Origin: CAZZKG01 sp964654825
Lineage (GTDB): Bacteria; Gemmatimonadota; CAZMKB01
Assembly (NCBI GenBank): GCA_964654825.1
Contig: CAZZKG010000022.1
Location: 1-52,636 of the forward strand
Length of the DNA stretch: 52,636 bases
Reading direction: 5' to 3'
The translations under genes and the position numbers were made by a program. The notes beneath the pieces are model-generated. The model was not told where the DNA came from. It was given only the letters and a program-made list of their open reading frames with translations, and searched no databases. Position 1 is the stretch's first letter, and each line of letters starts with the position of its first letter. Positions 1 to 7,152 of the stretch are shown piece after piece.

Positions 1-2
1 TC

Positions 3-326
3 TCCTCGAGTATGCATTCCATTCATCACTACGCCTGGTACTCGAACAGAACACGTGGAGTGAGGAAGAAGAGGAAGGCTGCGGGTTGTGACCAGAAGGG
101 TAGGGGAGAGGAGAGGGAGGCCCGGGCTCCCGCACGCTGGAAGCGGAAGTGGGCGGAACTGTTACAGCTGGTGTTCGAGGTGAATCTTGTCTGCCCCCGG
201 TGTGGAACAGAGATGAAAATTATCTCGTTCGTGACGGACAGAAAGCCAATCGCGAAGATCCTCGCTCACCTCAGATCGAAAGGCATCGATGCCCGGGCGG
301 GACCGTTCGCTGACAGTGCGGCGTGA
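3..326 (+). CDS. IS91-like transposase, C-terminal fragment (5' end outside window)
   Basis: The frame is open to the left edge, so this is the 3' end of a longer gene; the ATG at 12 is internal. Visible landmarks are WYSNRTRGVRKK near the start and VCPRCGTEMKIISFV about 60 residues later. Both are typical of the C-terminal part of the Y2-type (IS91/IS801 group) transposases, where the CPRCG pair belongs to a zinc-binding segment. The role would be rolling-circle-type transposition of an insertion sequence. The natural-looking end and the IS-rich neighbourhood support the call. Whether the full gene is intact cannot be judged from this window. Confidence 0.7.
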   Translation, partial: SSSMHSIHHYAWYSNRTRGVRKKRKAAGCDQKGRGEEREARAPARWKRKWAELLQLVFEVNLVCPRCGTEMKIISFVTDRKPIAKILAHLRSKGIDARAGPFADSAA

Positions 327-535
327 AACTCTCTCCCCTGTGTTCTCCCCGATGATCTTTTCTGCCCCTTTGAGGGATCAGTATGTCCTGGAGGGAAATT
401 CAGCCGGAGGTTCTGCCTTTGAAAACTGTCATTGCAAGTGTCAAACAGGAATTCAGCTGGGAAAATTAGATTTTCGATTGACATCCACTGATGGATGAGG
501 TAAAATCAGAAATGTAAAAATTTAGGATGTACTAT
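327..535. other. Non-coding gap between transposase fragments
   Basis: No convincing gene is present. The short open frames here lack recognisable motifs and overlap each other on both strands. The only structured signal is the promoter-like pair at 478-506. The stretch probably represents the outer end of the IS91-like element plus flanking DNA. Confidence 0.5.
478..506 (+). promoter_or_regulatory. sigma70-type promoter, outward facing
   Basis: TTGACA (478-483), a 17-nt spacer and TAAAAT (501-506) give a near-consensus promoter. It points rightward out of the transposase end, into the antisense strand of the integrase remnant. No plus-strand gene follows within 2.6 kb, so its target, if any, is unclear. 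An outward promoter at an IS end is common. Confidence 0.45.
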
Positions 536-699
536 TCATATTCTTTTCAACCTGGTCATCTCGAATTTTTTCTCTCTGTCGTTCCCGATCTCATCTCTCT
601 TCCCGGCTTGCATATCAGCCGGTGTCATGAAGTCGATCGCATTATGAAATCTCTTGTGGTTATTGCCTTGATATCCAGGAAAAGACCAAAACAGGTTAT
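536..699 (-). pseudogene. Integrase-core (DDE) transposase remnant, C-terminal piece
   Basis: Reading the minus strand from the TGA at 700-702 to the TGA at 536-538 gives a start-less open frame containing NHKRFHNAIDFMTPADMQAG. This is the classic C-terminal signature (NxxRpHxalxyxTPaex) of IS3/IS481-type integrase-core transposases. No catalytic D,D,E segment is present, because the sequence upstream is already the end of the nucleotidyltransferase gene. It is therefore a decayed fragment, lying directly downstream of the AbiE-like pair. Frame and motif are seen directly; the family is recognised by pattern. Confidence 0.6.
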
Positions 700-1559
700 C
701 TCAGGGCAACCAGCAGCTTTTCCACAGATCTCCAAACCATCTCTTTCGTCAGATCCACGGTGTTGAATCCGAACGAAGCATGGGCGTCTTTGAAAACTCT
801 GAGTGCGGAAATAGGACCCTCAGCATCTGCCCCGGCGAATAATTGACTTGCCTTCTTCGAATAATTCTTATACCACGGAGGGAACTCTGCTTTAAGCGCC
901 GTGGACTCCCGTATCAAAGCGTCCAAGCAGTCACGAAAAATGACAGATATTTCGTAAATGTAGTAACAATCCTTTGCGGCTGACTGTGGATTGCGTCGCG
1001 ATCCGCGAATGAGTACTTTCTGAATTACGTATGCCGATGGATTGGGTACTCTGATTCGTATACCCTGAAGCGATACGTACTCTGGAATCCGATCGAGGTC
1101 AATTTCCCAGGTCCTGTATTGAAGCAATTCAAGGTATCGCAGAGGCTGAGCCAGCAGATCCCGCTGCACCGGATAAGATGACGTGGTATTGCTCTCATTT
1201 CGCGCTCCGGGTAATCCCGACAGGGGACACAGAAACTCGATATCGGCAGCCGGGTCTTCATACTTGGGCACATATTTCACGACCGGCAGATCGCCGCTTC
1301 CAAAAATCTTCTCCTCGAACCCTCCTTTGACCATGAGTTCTGCGACCGGATCGCGTTGGTTCTGCGGAAGACTCCTGGGAGATGCCCAATCCATATCCTT
1401 TGTGCCAAGGAAGGGAAACGAAATATGGCTTGCATGCTCGTGATAGCGATAGAGAGCACTTGCACAACCCCCTATACAGACCAGATCGCTCAGGTAGGGT
1501 TTGAGAGTGGTAACTGCCTTAGCGAACATCGAATCGAAAGCCGCGTTTCGGAACATCAC
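696..1559 (-). CDS. Nucleotidyltransferase, AbiEii-like putative toxin
   Basis: The protein has 287 residues. Near the N-terminus it shows the nucleotidyltransferase-fold pattern: IGG at 29-31, then a TKDMD segment with D55 and D57 as likely metal ligands. A further acidic strand (DPAADIEFL) may supply the third carboxylate. In type IV AbiE systems the AbiEii partner is a nucleotidyltransferase toxin, and this gene sits where AbiEii would. It overlaps the upstream AbiEi-like gene by 4 bases (ATGA), so the two are translationally coupled. Alternatives are a stand-alone antibiotic-type nucleotidyltransferase or an MNT-like antitoxin. The fold call is moderately firm; the toxin role is inference from context. 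Confidence 0.6.
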   Translation of the reverse strand: MMFRNAAFDSMFAKAVTTLKPYLSDLVCIGGCASALYRYHEHASHISFPFLGTKDMDWASPRSLPQNQRDPVAELMVKGGFEEKIFGSGDLPVVKYVPKYEDPAADIEFLCPLSGLPGARNESNTTSSYPVQRDLLAQPLRYLELLQYRTWEIDLDRIPEYVSLQGIRIRVPNPSAYVIQKVLIRGSRRNPQSAAKDCYYIYEISVIFRDCLDALIRESTALKAEFPPWYKNYSKKASQLFAGADAEGPISALRVFKDAHASFGFNTVDLTKEMVWRSVEKLLVALR

Positions 1560-2710
1560 TCTGCCCGTTCAAAATGTGGCTGCAGGATGCGCTCATATAT
1601 GTAATCGGTCTGCTCCCTGCCTCGCGCATATGAAAACCGTACGTCAAAGTAGCACTGCAATATATCACTGACCGGCACACCATCCACCTTCACAGCGCAG
1701 CGGAATACCGAGTCCCTGGCATGTCGAACAATAAGTGACAAGTGTGAGGAGTCCGACTTTTCTTCGACCAGGTCGAGTGCTGAGAGAACTTTCTCGACTG
1801 CTTTGGAAACATAAAGCCGCGCGTTGCGCACATTGGAGCGACCCAGGCCGAGCAGATGACATCCGAGGTGTCCTCCCACGACCAGGGGCATGACTTCCTG
1901 GTCCTGGCAATAGGAGCGTAAGTTACGCAGAAACTTCTCCTCAGATTCGTCAGGATAGAGAAACCGAAAACCGATGGGGCGCCGTGCTCTGTTCTTGAGT
2001 GCATAGCTCCAATCGTCCAGCAATTCTTGATGGTTCTGGATAAGAAATCCCTGATGTCCCCTTACAAGAAATCCTTCTTGCTCGGCTTTGATGACAAAGG
2101 CAGAAACCGATGGTTGCGACACACCGGACATTTTGGCAAGTTCACTGATTCCCTTGGGGATGCGCGACGGCCCACCCCAATATCTCGAGTCTATTCCTGA
2201 AAGAATGAGTATCTTTAAGAGCCATTGATTGTTGGGCGAGAAGAGACTCGCCCGGCTCCCAATAGATTCCCCGTGAAGGACACCGTGAAAGGGGGAACAT
2301 GAAATTCGTTCTTCGTGATCACCAATGTGTACAATACCGGAACCGTCTTCGGCAATGATGGCCCATTGCAGGTCGGGCAAATACTTAAGGGAGTATTCCT
2401 GAAGATTCTCTTCGGCCTTTCGACTCATTCTTCGCAACAAAAAGGCCACCATGAAACGGCTGCCCAAAGGCCGTTGGGCCGAAGGCTCGTGATGGAATCT
2501 CAGTATGGCATCACCAACGGCCGCCCGGAATTCGGATGCTCTGTAGAAGTTCATCACTTTACATTCGACGAGTAGGTTCGATGATCCGCTGCGACACACC
2601 AGGTCTGCTCCGGCTGAACCACCCGACTGTTTCGCCAGCGACACATTGAAGCCTCGTGCTCGGAGCAGATCCGAGATCCTATCGATAAGATACTGTTTCC
2701 GTGATTCCAT
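1556..2710 (-). CDS. PD-(D/E)XK nuclease-like domain fused to AbiEi-type HTH regulator
   Basis: The protein has 384 residues. Residues 1-120 look like a restriction-endonuclease fold: a helix, then D36 and E49-x-K51 in a GADLV...LLVECKV context, the usual D...(D/E)xK layout. Residues about 160-220 hold a winged helix-turn-helix (GISELAKMSGVSQPSVSAF). The remaining part ends in DILQCYFDVRFSYARGREQ, which resembles the C-terminal signature of AbiEi-family antitoxins. AbiEi proteins normally repress their own operon and neutralise the AbiEii toxin; a nuclease-like N-terminus is not usual. The gene is first in the operon, behind a palindrome-embedded promoter. The nuclease assignment rests on motif spacing only. 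It could instead be a DNA-binding variant without catalysis. Confidence 0.6.
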   Translation of the reverse strand: MESRKQYLIDRISDLLRARGFNVSLAKQSGGSAGADLVCRSGSSNLLVECKVMNFYRASEFRAAVGDAILRFHHEPSAQRPLGSRFMVAFLLRRMSRKAEENLQEYSLKYLPDLQWAIIAEDGSGIVHIGDHEERISCSPFHGVLHGESIGSRASLFSPNNQWLLKILILSGIDSRYWGGPSRIPKGISELAKMSGVSQPSVSAFVIKAEQEGFLVRGHQGFLIQNHQELLDDWSYALKNRARRPIGFRFLYPDESEEKFLRNLRSYCQDQEVMPLVVGGHLGCHLLGLGRSNVRNARLYVSKAVEKVLSALDLVEEKSDSSHLSLIVRHARDSVFRCAVKVDGVPVSDILQCYFDVRFSYARGREQTDYIYERILQPHFERAE

Positions 2711-2727
2711 AGCCGTCTTCGTTTATT

Positions 2728-2764
2728 AGTGATCACTGATATATTGATGATCATAAATATATCA
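2728..2764 (-). promoter_or_regulatory. Palindromic operator of the AbiE-like pair
   Basis: Positions 2737-2764 form a 28-bp palindrome (arms TGATATATT and AATATATCA around ATGATCAT) with a single mismatched pair. Its outer arm covers the -10 box. A second, perfect 10-bp palindrome AGTGATCACT lies at 2728-2737 and shares one base. This is the expected architecture for autorepression by the HTH protein encoded just downstream. Confidence 0.65.
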
Positions 2765-2784
2765 CCAATCACCTATATTGTCAA
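2756..2784 (-). promoter_or_regulatory. sigma70-type promoter of the AbiE-like operon
   Basis: Read on the minus strand: TTGACA (2784-2779), 17 nt, TATATT (2761-2756). This is close to a perfect consensus promoter. The -10 lies inside the 28-bp palindrome, so a bound repressor would block RNA polymerase. Transcription would start near 2749, about 40 nt before the ATG at 2710. Confidence 0.7.
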
Positions 2785-2806
2785 TCTGCATTTTCCATGA
2801 CCCGGC

Positions 2807-3121
2807 TCAACTGTCTGGCAGGTATGTAAGTAGGTGGTTTATGCTTGAATATAGTGTTACAAGTATTTCCCGGAATGACAGCTTTCTCGAAACGATTCCT
2901 GCCTGCATTGCGGGAGTCTTGACCAGGTTCCCGAACTTCAACGTCCGGTGCGGTCGAACGAAGTTGTAATGGCATTGCAGCAGGGCCAGGTGTTTCCTCA
3001 GATACTCTTCTTCCTTGGCGTGACAGGCACTGCGACGGTATAAATATGCGCTGCCCTGGCGGATCGTGAGATTGAGACGCTCTCGGGTTCGGGCAGCATC
3101 GATCAGTGATGGTTTTACGCT
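2807..3121 (-). pseudogene. DDE transposase remnant (C-terminal ~100 residues)
   Basis: On the minus strand a frame bounded by TGA codons at 3122-3124 and 2807-2809, without a usable start, encodes RERLNLTIRQGSAYLYRR followed by LLQCHYNFVRPHRTLKFG and TPAMQAGIVSRKLSFREI. These are strong signatures of the C-terminal catalytic region of a DDE transposase (the ERLNlTiRqg and YNFvRPHrtLkfg...TPAMqAGl motifs). The N-terminal two thirds are absent, so the element is dead. It lies immediately upstream of the AbiE-like promoter and next to the broken barrel gene, marking this patch as a site of insertion and decay. Confidence 0.7.
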
Positions 3122-3155
3122 TCATCGACACGTTCCTGAGATATGTTCCAGATAC

Positions 3156-3184
3156 TTAACTGTCGACTTAACTTGTGATATAAT
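3156..3184 (+). promoter_or_regulatory. Extended -10 promoter before the barrel fragment
   Basis: TATAAT at 3179-3184 is preceded by TG one base upstream (an extended -10) and, 17 nt before it, by TTAACT (3156-3161). It would transcribe the truncated barrel fragment and the lipoprotein at 3516. It sits at the junction left by the transposase remnant, so it may be a by-product of insertion. Confidence 0.4.
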
Positions 3185-3189
3185 CATAA

Positions 3190-3459
3190 GTTGAAGAAGC
3201 ACAAAAGGCAAGTAACAACACTTTACGAGGCAAGCACCCGCTGTATGGCGGCCCGGGTTTTGAGTCGTCCAGCCTGGATATCTCATACGACATCGAAACC
3301 GATACCGAGACCACCCACATAAGTTACGACCTGGACGGTGTGAATTCGGCTCGTTTCACTCTGGGTGCCGCCGTGGATCTCAGATTCCTCCGGCTCCATG
3401 TCGACTACAGCATCGCATCTCAGAGTACGGTCGGACTCGGGATAGGCTTCGGTATGTAA
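3190..3459 (+). pseudogene. 5'-truncated outer-membrane beta-barrel protein, C-terminal end
   Basis: A frame running from the TAA at 3187-3189 to the TAA at 3457-3459 has no credible start but encodes about 89 residues. They alternate polar and hydrophobic positions (LDISYDIETDTETTHISYDL, ARFTLGAAVDLRFLRLHVDY) and end in STVGLGIGFGM. This is the look of the last strands of a transmembrane barrel. The upstream part is replaced by the transposase remnant, so the gene was probably cut by an insertion. No specific family can be named. Confidence 0.45.
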
Positions 3460-3515
3460 ACAATCAGGTACCACTGTATTATTTAATCCTGATAGAAAAT
3501 CAGGGGGTGAAAAGA

Positions 3516-4121
3516 ATGAGGAAGAAGATATTGTTTCTGTCATTGAGCGGTGTGATTCTCATGGGTGGGTGCGAGAAGAGACTCGTCGAATTTCCGCTCC
3601 CCATCAACCGGACCGACACGTTTCAGCTCGATGAAGCCGATGGAAACTTCGATGAAACCGTCATGCTCACCACAAATGATATCAAGAACGCGATAAAGGT
3701 CCACGAGGATGCCGAGATCACGTTCGTCCGGATCGAAGCCCTCGCGGTGAAAGTGACCGTGAAGACCGGGAACGAGGCTGAATCGATCAACGTGACCGGT
3801 GAAATCGTCGAGAACGGCGGTCCAACGATCATGTTCGAGAACTTCATCATATCTCTCGCGGAGAATTCCGAAATCCAGCCGGCCTTCGTCGGGATAAATC
3901 CGCTGGCTCTGCAGGGGATATCCCGGCTGAAGGCGAAGCTCGAGGGTTTCATATTCGGCCTGGACTATCAGTCGTTCGACATCAGGGTCCGGGGATCATC
4001 CTCTCCGGTTGGCCAGAGGGTAGTGGTGGATCTCCAGTTGAGGATCAAAGCATCCCTCACTTACGAGCGGTGCGTGGATGTCGCGACCTCCTTCATCGAA
4101 GGCGGGGAACCCTGCGAGTGA
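3516..4121 (+). CDS. Predicted lipoprotein of unknown function
   Basis: The product is about 201 residues. The N-terminus MRKKILFLSLSGVILMGGC is a lipoprotein signal peptide with lipobox LMGGC, so the mature protein would be lipidated and held in a membrane facing the periplasm or surface. The rest is beta-rich (repeated short strands such as EITFVRIEALAVKVTVKTG) with no family I recognise. The ATG at 3516 is preferred over the in-frame GTG at 3507 because a GGGGG ribosome-binding site lies 8 nt upstream. It converges on the dehydratase operon, with 10 bases between the stop codons. Confidence 0.75.
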   Translation: MRKKILFLSLSGVILMGGCEKRLVEFPLPINRTDTFQLDEADGNFDETVMLTTNDIKNAIKVHEDAEITFVRIEALAVKVTVKTGNEAESINVTGEIVENGGPTIMFENFIISLAENSEIQPAFVGINPLALQGISRLKAKLEGFIFGLDYQSFDIRVRGSSSPVGQRVVVDLQLRIKASLTYERCVDVATSFIEGGEPCE

Positions 4122-4131
4122 GTTCTGAACT

Positions 4132-4572
4132 TCAATCTCGTGGATCGGCCGGCTCCCGGACCGGATCCCGCGGCCGTGTCATGATGAAGAGCGCCCCGGA
4201 GAAGAGTAGTATGTTTCTGAAGAGGGTAAGGGAACTGATCTTGCTGCCCGAATCCGACAGCTCGAAGCAGCCGCATGAGATGTCGAGCCCCCGCACGATG
4301 GCCTGGGCGTGTGCCATGGTGAAAATGAGGAACAGCACCGCCGTCATGAAGGTTACCGTGCTCAACCACCTGCCGGTAATGAGCAGCAACCCGAGGATGA
4401 ACTCGAGCCAGGGGATGACGAGAGACCCGAGAAGGACCAGGCTTGATGGGAGTAAGCGGTAATTCGACAGTGCGGTGGCAAAATCACCGGCGTTTGTAAC
4501 TTTTCCGATACTGGCGTAAATGAGTATCGCACCGAGCAGAAGTCGCATGATCGCTTTCGCGAGGTTTTTCAT
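4132..4572 (-). CDS. MauE/DoxX-like inner-membrane redox protein
   Basis: From the ATG at 4572 the protein has 146 residues and four hydrophobic helices (about 6-24, 40-65, 70-95 and 115-135). Between helices 3 and 4 lies LDISCGCF, the Cys-containing loop of MauE/DoxX-type proteins, which are linked to periplasmic thiol and disulfide chemistry. Starting at 4572 makes a 4-base overlap (ATGA) with the rhodanese gene, arguing for coupled translation. The longer frame upstream only reads the end of that gene. It is the last gene of the five-gene operon. Its role next to a rhodanese is probably electron or sulfur relay across the membrane, an inference. Confidence 0.7.
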   Translation of the reverse strand: MKNLAKAIMRLLLGAILIYASIGKVTNAGDFATALSNYRLLPSSLVLLGSLVIPWLEFILGLLLITGRWLSTVTFMTAVLFLIFTMAHAQAIVRGLDISCGCFELSDSGSKISSLTLFRNILLFSGALFIMTRPRDPVREPADPRD

Positions 4573-5069
4573 TCGTAGGACCCCTCCTCGATCGGATACT
4601 CGGCATCCTCCCACTCGACCCATCCGCCGAAGAACACCCTGACATCTTCATACCCGAGCTCCTTCATGGCTCCGGCAAGGAGAAGGCTCGCCTGGCAGTC
4701 CGATCCGTCGCAGTAGGTGATGACCGGTACACCTTTCGGGACCTGTTCCAGGATCAGTGTTTCATTATACTGCATGTCTTCCCAGGAGACATTGATCGCT
4801 CCCGGTATGTGGCCCGCGTCGAAGGAGTCCGGATCCCGCGCGTCGACGAACAGGGCTTCTCCTTCCATGAAATCTTCCGACGCCTGGTCGAGTGTGATCC
4901 TGGTTAAAGAAGCACCTATTTCCTCGACCTTCTCCTCGATGGTGAGCTTGCTCTCCCCCGAGAGTGCGTCCTTCATAAAATCGAGGTTCGTGAGCACGCC
5001 CAGGAGAAGTGAGAGGAGAATAATAACAATCGGCTTTTTTATGTAGTCTCTCTGTATCATACTCTGCAT
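4569..5069 (-). CDS. Membrane-anchored rhodanese-like protein
   Basis: From the ATG at 5069 (GAGG 8 nt upstream) it has 166 residues. An N-terminal hydrophobic segment (KKPIVIILLSLLLGVL) anchors it, and the rest faces the periplasm. The rhodanese domain shows LFVDARDPDSFDAGHIPGAINV, the loop VITYCDGSDCQAS with the expected active-site Cys, and the closing strand VRVFFGGWVEWEDAEYPIE. Rhodaneses carry sulfur as a Cys persulfide. A second Cys in the loop is seen in redox-associated members. Its overlap with the MauE/DoxX-like gene and position behind the dehydratase genes suggest a shared operon. The sulfur substrate is unknown. Confidence 0.8.
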   Translation of the reverse strand: MQSMIQRDYIKKPIVIILLSLLLGVLTNLDFMKDALSGESKLTIEEKVEEIGASLTRITLDQASEDFMEGEALFVDARDPDSFDAGHIPGAINVSWEDMQYNETLILEQVPKGVPVITYCDGSDCQASLLLAGAMKELGYEDVRVFFGGWVEWEDAEYPIEEGSYE

Positions 5070-5123
5070 GTGATGTACCTCACGCACCCATACCCGCGAT
5101 GGGTTTCATATGTTCCATGGTGT

Positions 5124-5912
5124 TCACTTCTGTGTTCCTGTACTGAGGTCTCTGGCCAGAAGCGCAGCCCCGAGAGCACCCACGATCTGCGGTTCCTCCG
5201 TGATGTGAAGTTTCTCCCCCAGTCTCCTTTCGAACGCCTCGACGAAACCCCTGTTTTTCGCCACACCTCCGCTCATGCACATATCTGATTCTCTCCCTAT
5301 CTGGTCGAGAAGGCTCACGGTCCTCTGGGCGACCGAGTCGTGCAGGCCCCATAGGATGTCCTCGACGGTGTTCCCCTGTGCAACGAGTGATACGACTTCG
5401 GACTCCGCGAACACCGTGCACATGCTGCTGATGGAGAGCCCTTTCTTCGCCTTCAGGGATAACGGCCCCATCTCTTCCAGTTCGACTTCGAGTGTCCTGG
5501 ACATGACTTCGAGGAAACGCCCCGTGCCTGCCGCGCACTTGTCGTTCATCAGGAAGTTCCGGACCCGGCCGGAGTCATCGATGCGAATCACTTTCGTGTC
5601 CTGGCCGCCGATGTCGATGATGGTCCTGGCCGCGGGGTGGAAGTGCCGGGTCCCCCGAGCGTGACAGGATATCTCCGTGACCGCTTTATCTGCAAATGGG
5701 ACCAATTTCCTGCCGTAGCCGGTCGCCACGGTAAAAACAATATCATCATCGTTACATCCGGATGCATCGAGAGCTTCCTCACGGCATCGCAACGCAGCCT
5801 TTTGGCTCGATGAACCGGTGAGTGTGATGACGGAAGAGATGATGTGATCTTCGCCATCGATGATGACTACCTCGGTCGAGAGAGAGCCCACGTCAACTCC
5901 CGAATACAGCAT
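5124..5912 (-). CDS. 2-hydroxyacyl-CoA dehydratase activator (BadF/BcrA/HgdC-type ATPase)
   Basis: The protein has 262 residues, the usual length of HgdC-type activators. The ASKHA-fold ATPase motifs are visible: GVDVGSLSTEVVI at the start, IDIGGQDTKVI near 99-109 and SGGVAKNRG near 215. Cys126 (in MNDKCAAGTGRFLE) and Cys165 (in SMCTVFAESEV) match the positions of the two Cys that hold a [4Fe-4S] cluster between the two subunits of the known activator. It would use ATP to push one electron at very low potential into the dehydratase. AGGAGG lies 4 nt before the ATG. It overlaps the upstream subunit gene by 20 bases. Confidence 0.9.
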   Translation of the reverse strand: MLYSGVDVGSLSTEVVIIDGEDHIISSVITLTGSSSQKAALRCREEALDASGCNDDDIVFTVATGYGRKLVPFADKAVTEISCHARGTRHFHPAARTIIDIGGQDTKVIRIDDSGRVRNFLMNDKCAAGTGRFLEVMSRTLEVELEEMGPLSLKAKKGLSISSMCTVFAESEVVSLVAQGNTVEDILWGLHDSVAQRTVSLLDQIGRESDMCMSGGVAKNRGFVEAFERRLGEKLHITEEPQIVGALGAALLARDLSTGTQK

Positions 5913-7152
5913 CCAGCCTCCTGTCCTCCAGCATCTCGCAGAATCCTTCGAGCCTGGTCCTCACCTGACCGTCCGAGTAATCTCTTTCATCGATGCAGTC
6001 ACCGTCGAGTACCAGGAGAGGCACACCTACCGATTCGAGCCCTTCTCTGAGTGCGCTCACTCCACCGCATCCCTGCCTGCACCCGAAGTGCGAGTAATGG
6101 ATCGCGCCCTCGACTTTGTGTTCAACCGCGAGTTTCACCGCGACGTCCACTCTTCTCGAAACCTCGCCCAGACCCGGATTCTGGAGGGTCTTCTTCGCGA
6201 GGCTCCCCAGCGGATCATCAGGTGACATTTCGTCCCAGTAAATGTAGCTCATTTCATCAGCCACCGCAAAGAGACCGAGCTCGCTCTCCATGTAGTCAAC
6301 GAAACTGTGTTTGAAGTATGGATAGGCCAAAAGCCACAGGACGCGGTGCTCCTGTCGCTCGAGGCCACCACCTGTAATCTCCGCTTCGAGCTCACGGACA
6401 AGATTCCGGTAAATCTCGAGGACTTTCGTGGAACCCATCCCGAGGAGGGCCTGAAAAATAAATCCGAATGCCCATCTGCCCGACATGGGTGAAGGAGCAG
6501 AGCGCCTGAGCTCATTGACTCTGATCATCTCTCTCCGGGTCTGGTTGGAGATATCGATCACCTCGGCAAACCTCTCGTGGGGGATCCTGCGGCCGATTAT
6601 CTCGGCGAGCACCGATTCGAGGTCGGCCAGCTGCTCGCGCACATACATGATCGAATCTGCATCGAGCTCGTTGGGGACATCGAGCAGGTAGCAGGGCTTG
6701 CCGTAGTGGTCGGCGATCGACTCCATCATCTTCGCCTGACCGTCGCAGAGGTGGGAGCATCCGACCAGGATGTCCGGGCGGGGAAGATATCCTTCGAACG
6801 CGGCACCCATCGTAGCCCGGTGATACGTACAGCTCTCCCTGCCGTAACCGAGCTTCTCGGTGATCTCGAGTGACCGTCCACCATATCCGAGAGACGTGAT
6901 GACCGCGGAACCGGTTTCCGAGAAGTACGGCACGAGCGAGTAAGCGGTGATCAGCTCCATGGGAAAGCTGTAGGTCGTCCAGATGACCGGGCGGCGTGCC
7001 CGGAGCCCGTCAAGAATGGTCGTCCCGAGGTACCTGTTCATCTCGATTCGTGCCGAAGGGTGTTCCCTCTGCCTGGTTTCGAGCCGGGCGATGTACCTTT
7101 TGAGGTAGAGCTTTACGATTTCTCTCCTCGCCCTGTCCTTCAGGCTCATCAC
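5893..7152 (-). CDS. 2-hydroxyacyl-CoA dehydratase, HgdB/FldB-family subunit
   Basis: The protein has 419 residues. Typical features of this iron-sulfur family are PVIWTTYSFPMELITAYSLVPYFSE near the start, a Cys-containing VGCSHLCDGQ segment, and the C-terminal SHFGCRQGCGG...VPLLVLDGDCIDERDYSDGQVRTRLEGFCEML. In the family, three Cys per subunit bind a [4Fe-4S] cluster, and the heterodimer removes water from (R)-2-hydroxyacyl-CoA. It starts in an ATGA overlap with the other subunit and is followed by the activator gene, the standard arrangement. Substrate cannot be told. A double-cubane-type reductase with related subunits is an alternative. Confidence 0.85.
   Translation of the reverse strand: MMSLKDRARREIVKLYLKRYIARLETRQREHPSARIEMNRYLGTTILDGLRARRPVIWTTYSFPMELITAYSLVPYFSETGSAVITSLGYGGRSLEITEKLGYGRESCTYHRATMGAAFEGYLPRPDILVGCSHLCDGQAKMMESIADHYGKPCYLLDVPNELDADSIMYVREQLADLESVLAEIIGRRIPHERFAEVIDISNQTRREMIRVNELRRSAPSPMSGRWAFGFIFQALLGMGSTKVLEIYRNLVRELEAEITGGGLERQEHRVLWLLAYPYFKHSFVDYMESELGLFAVADEMSYIYWDEMSPDDPLGSLAKKTLQNPGLGEVSRRVDVAVKLAVEHKVEGAIHYSHFGCRQGCGGVSALREGLESVGVPLLVLDGDCIDERDYSDGQVRTRLEGFCEMLEDRRLDAVFGS

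Noticed and set aside
527..766. Small plus-strand open frame of 79 codons
   Set aside because: The minus strand of the same region encodes a recognisable integrase-core remnant, which explains it.
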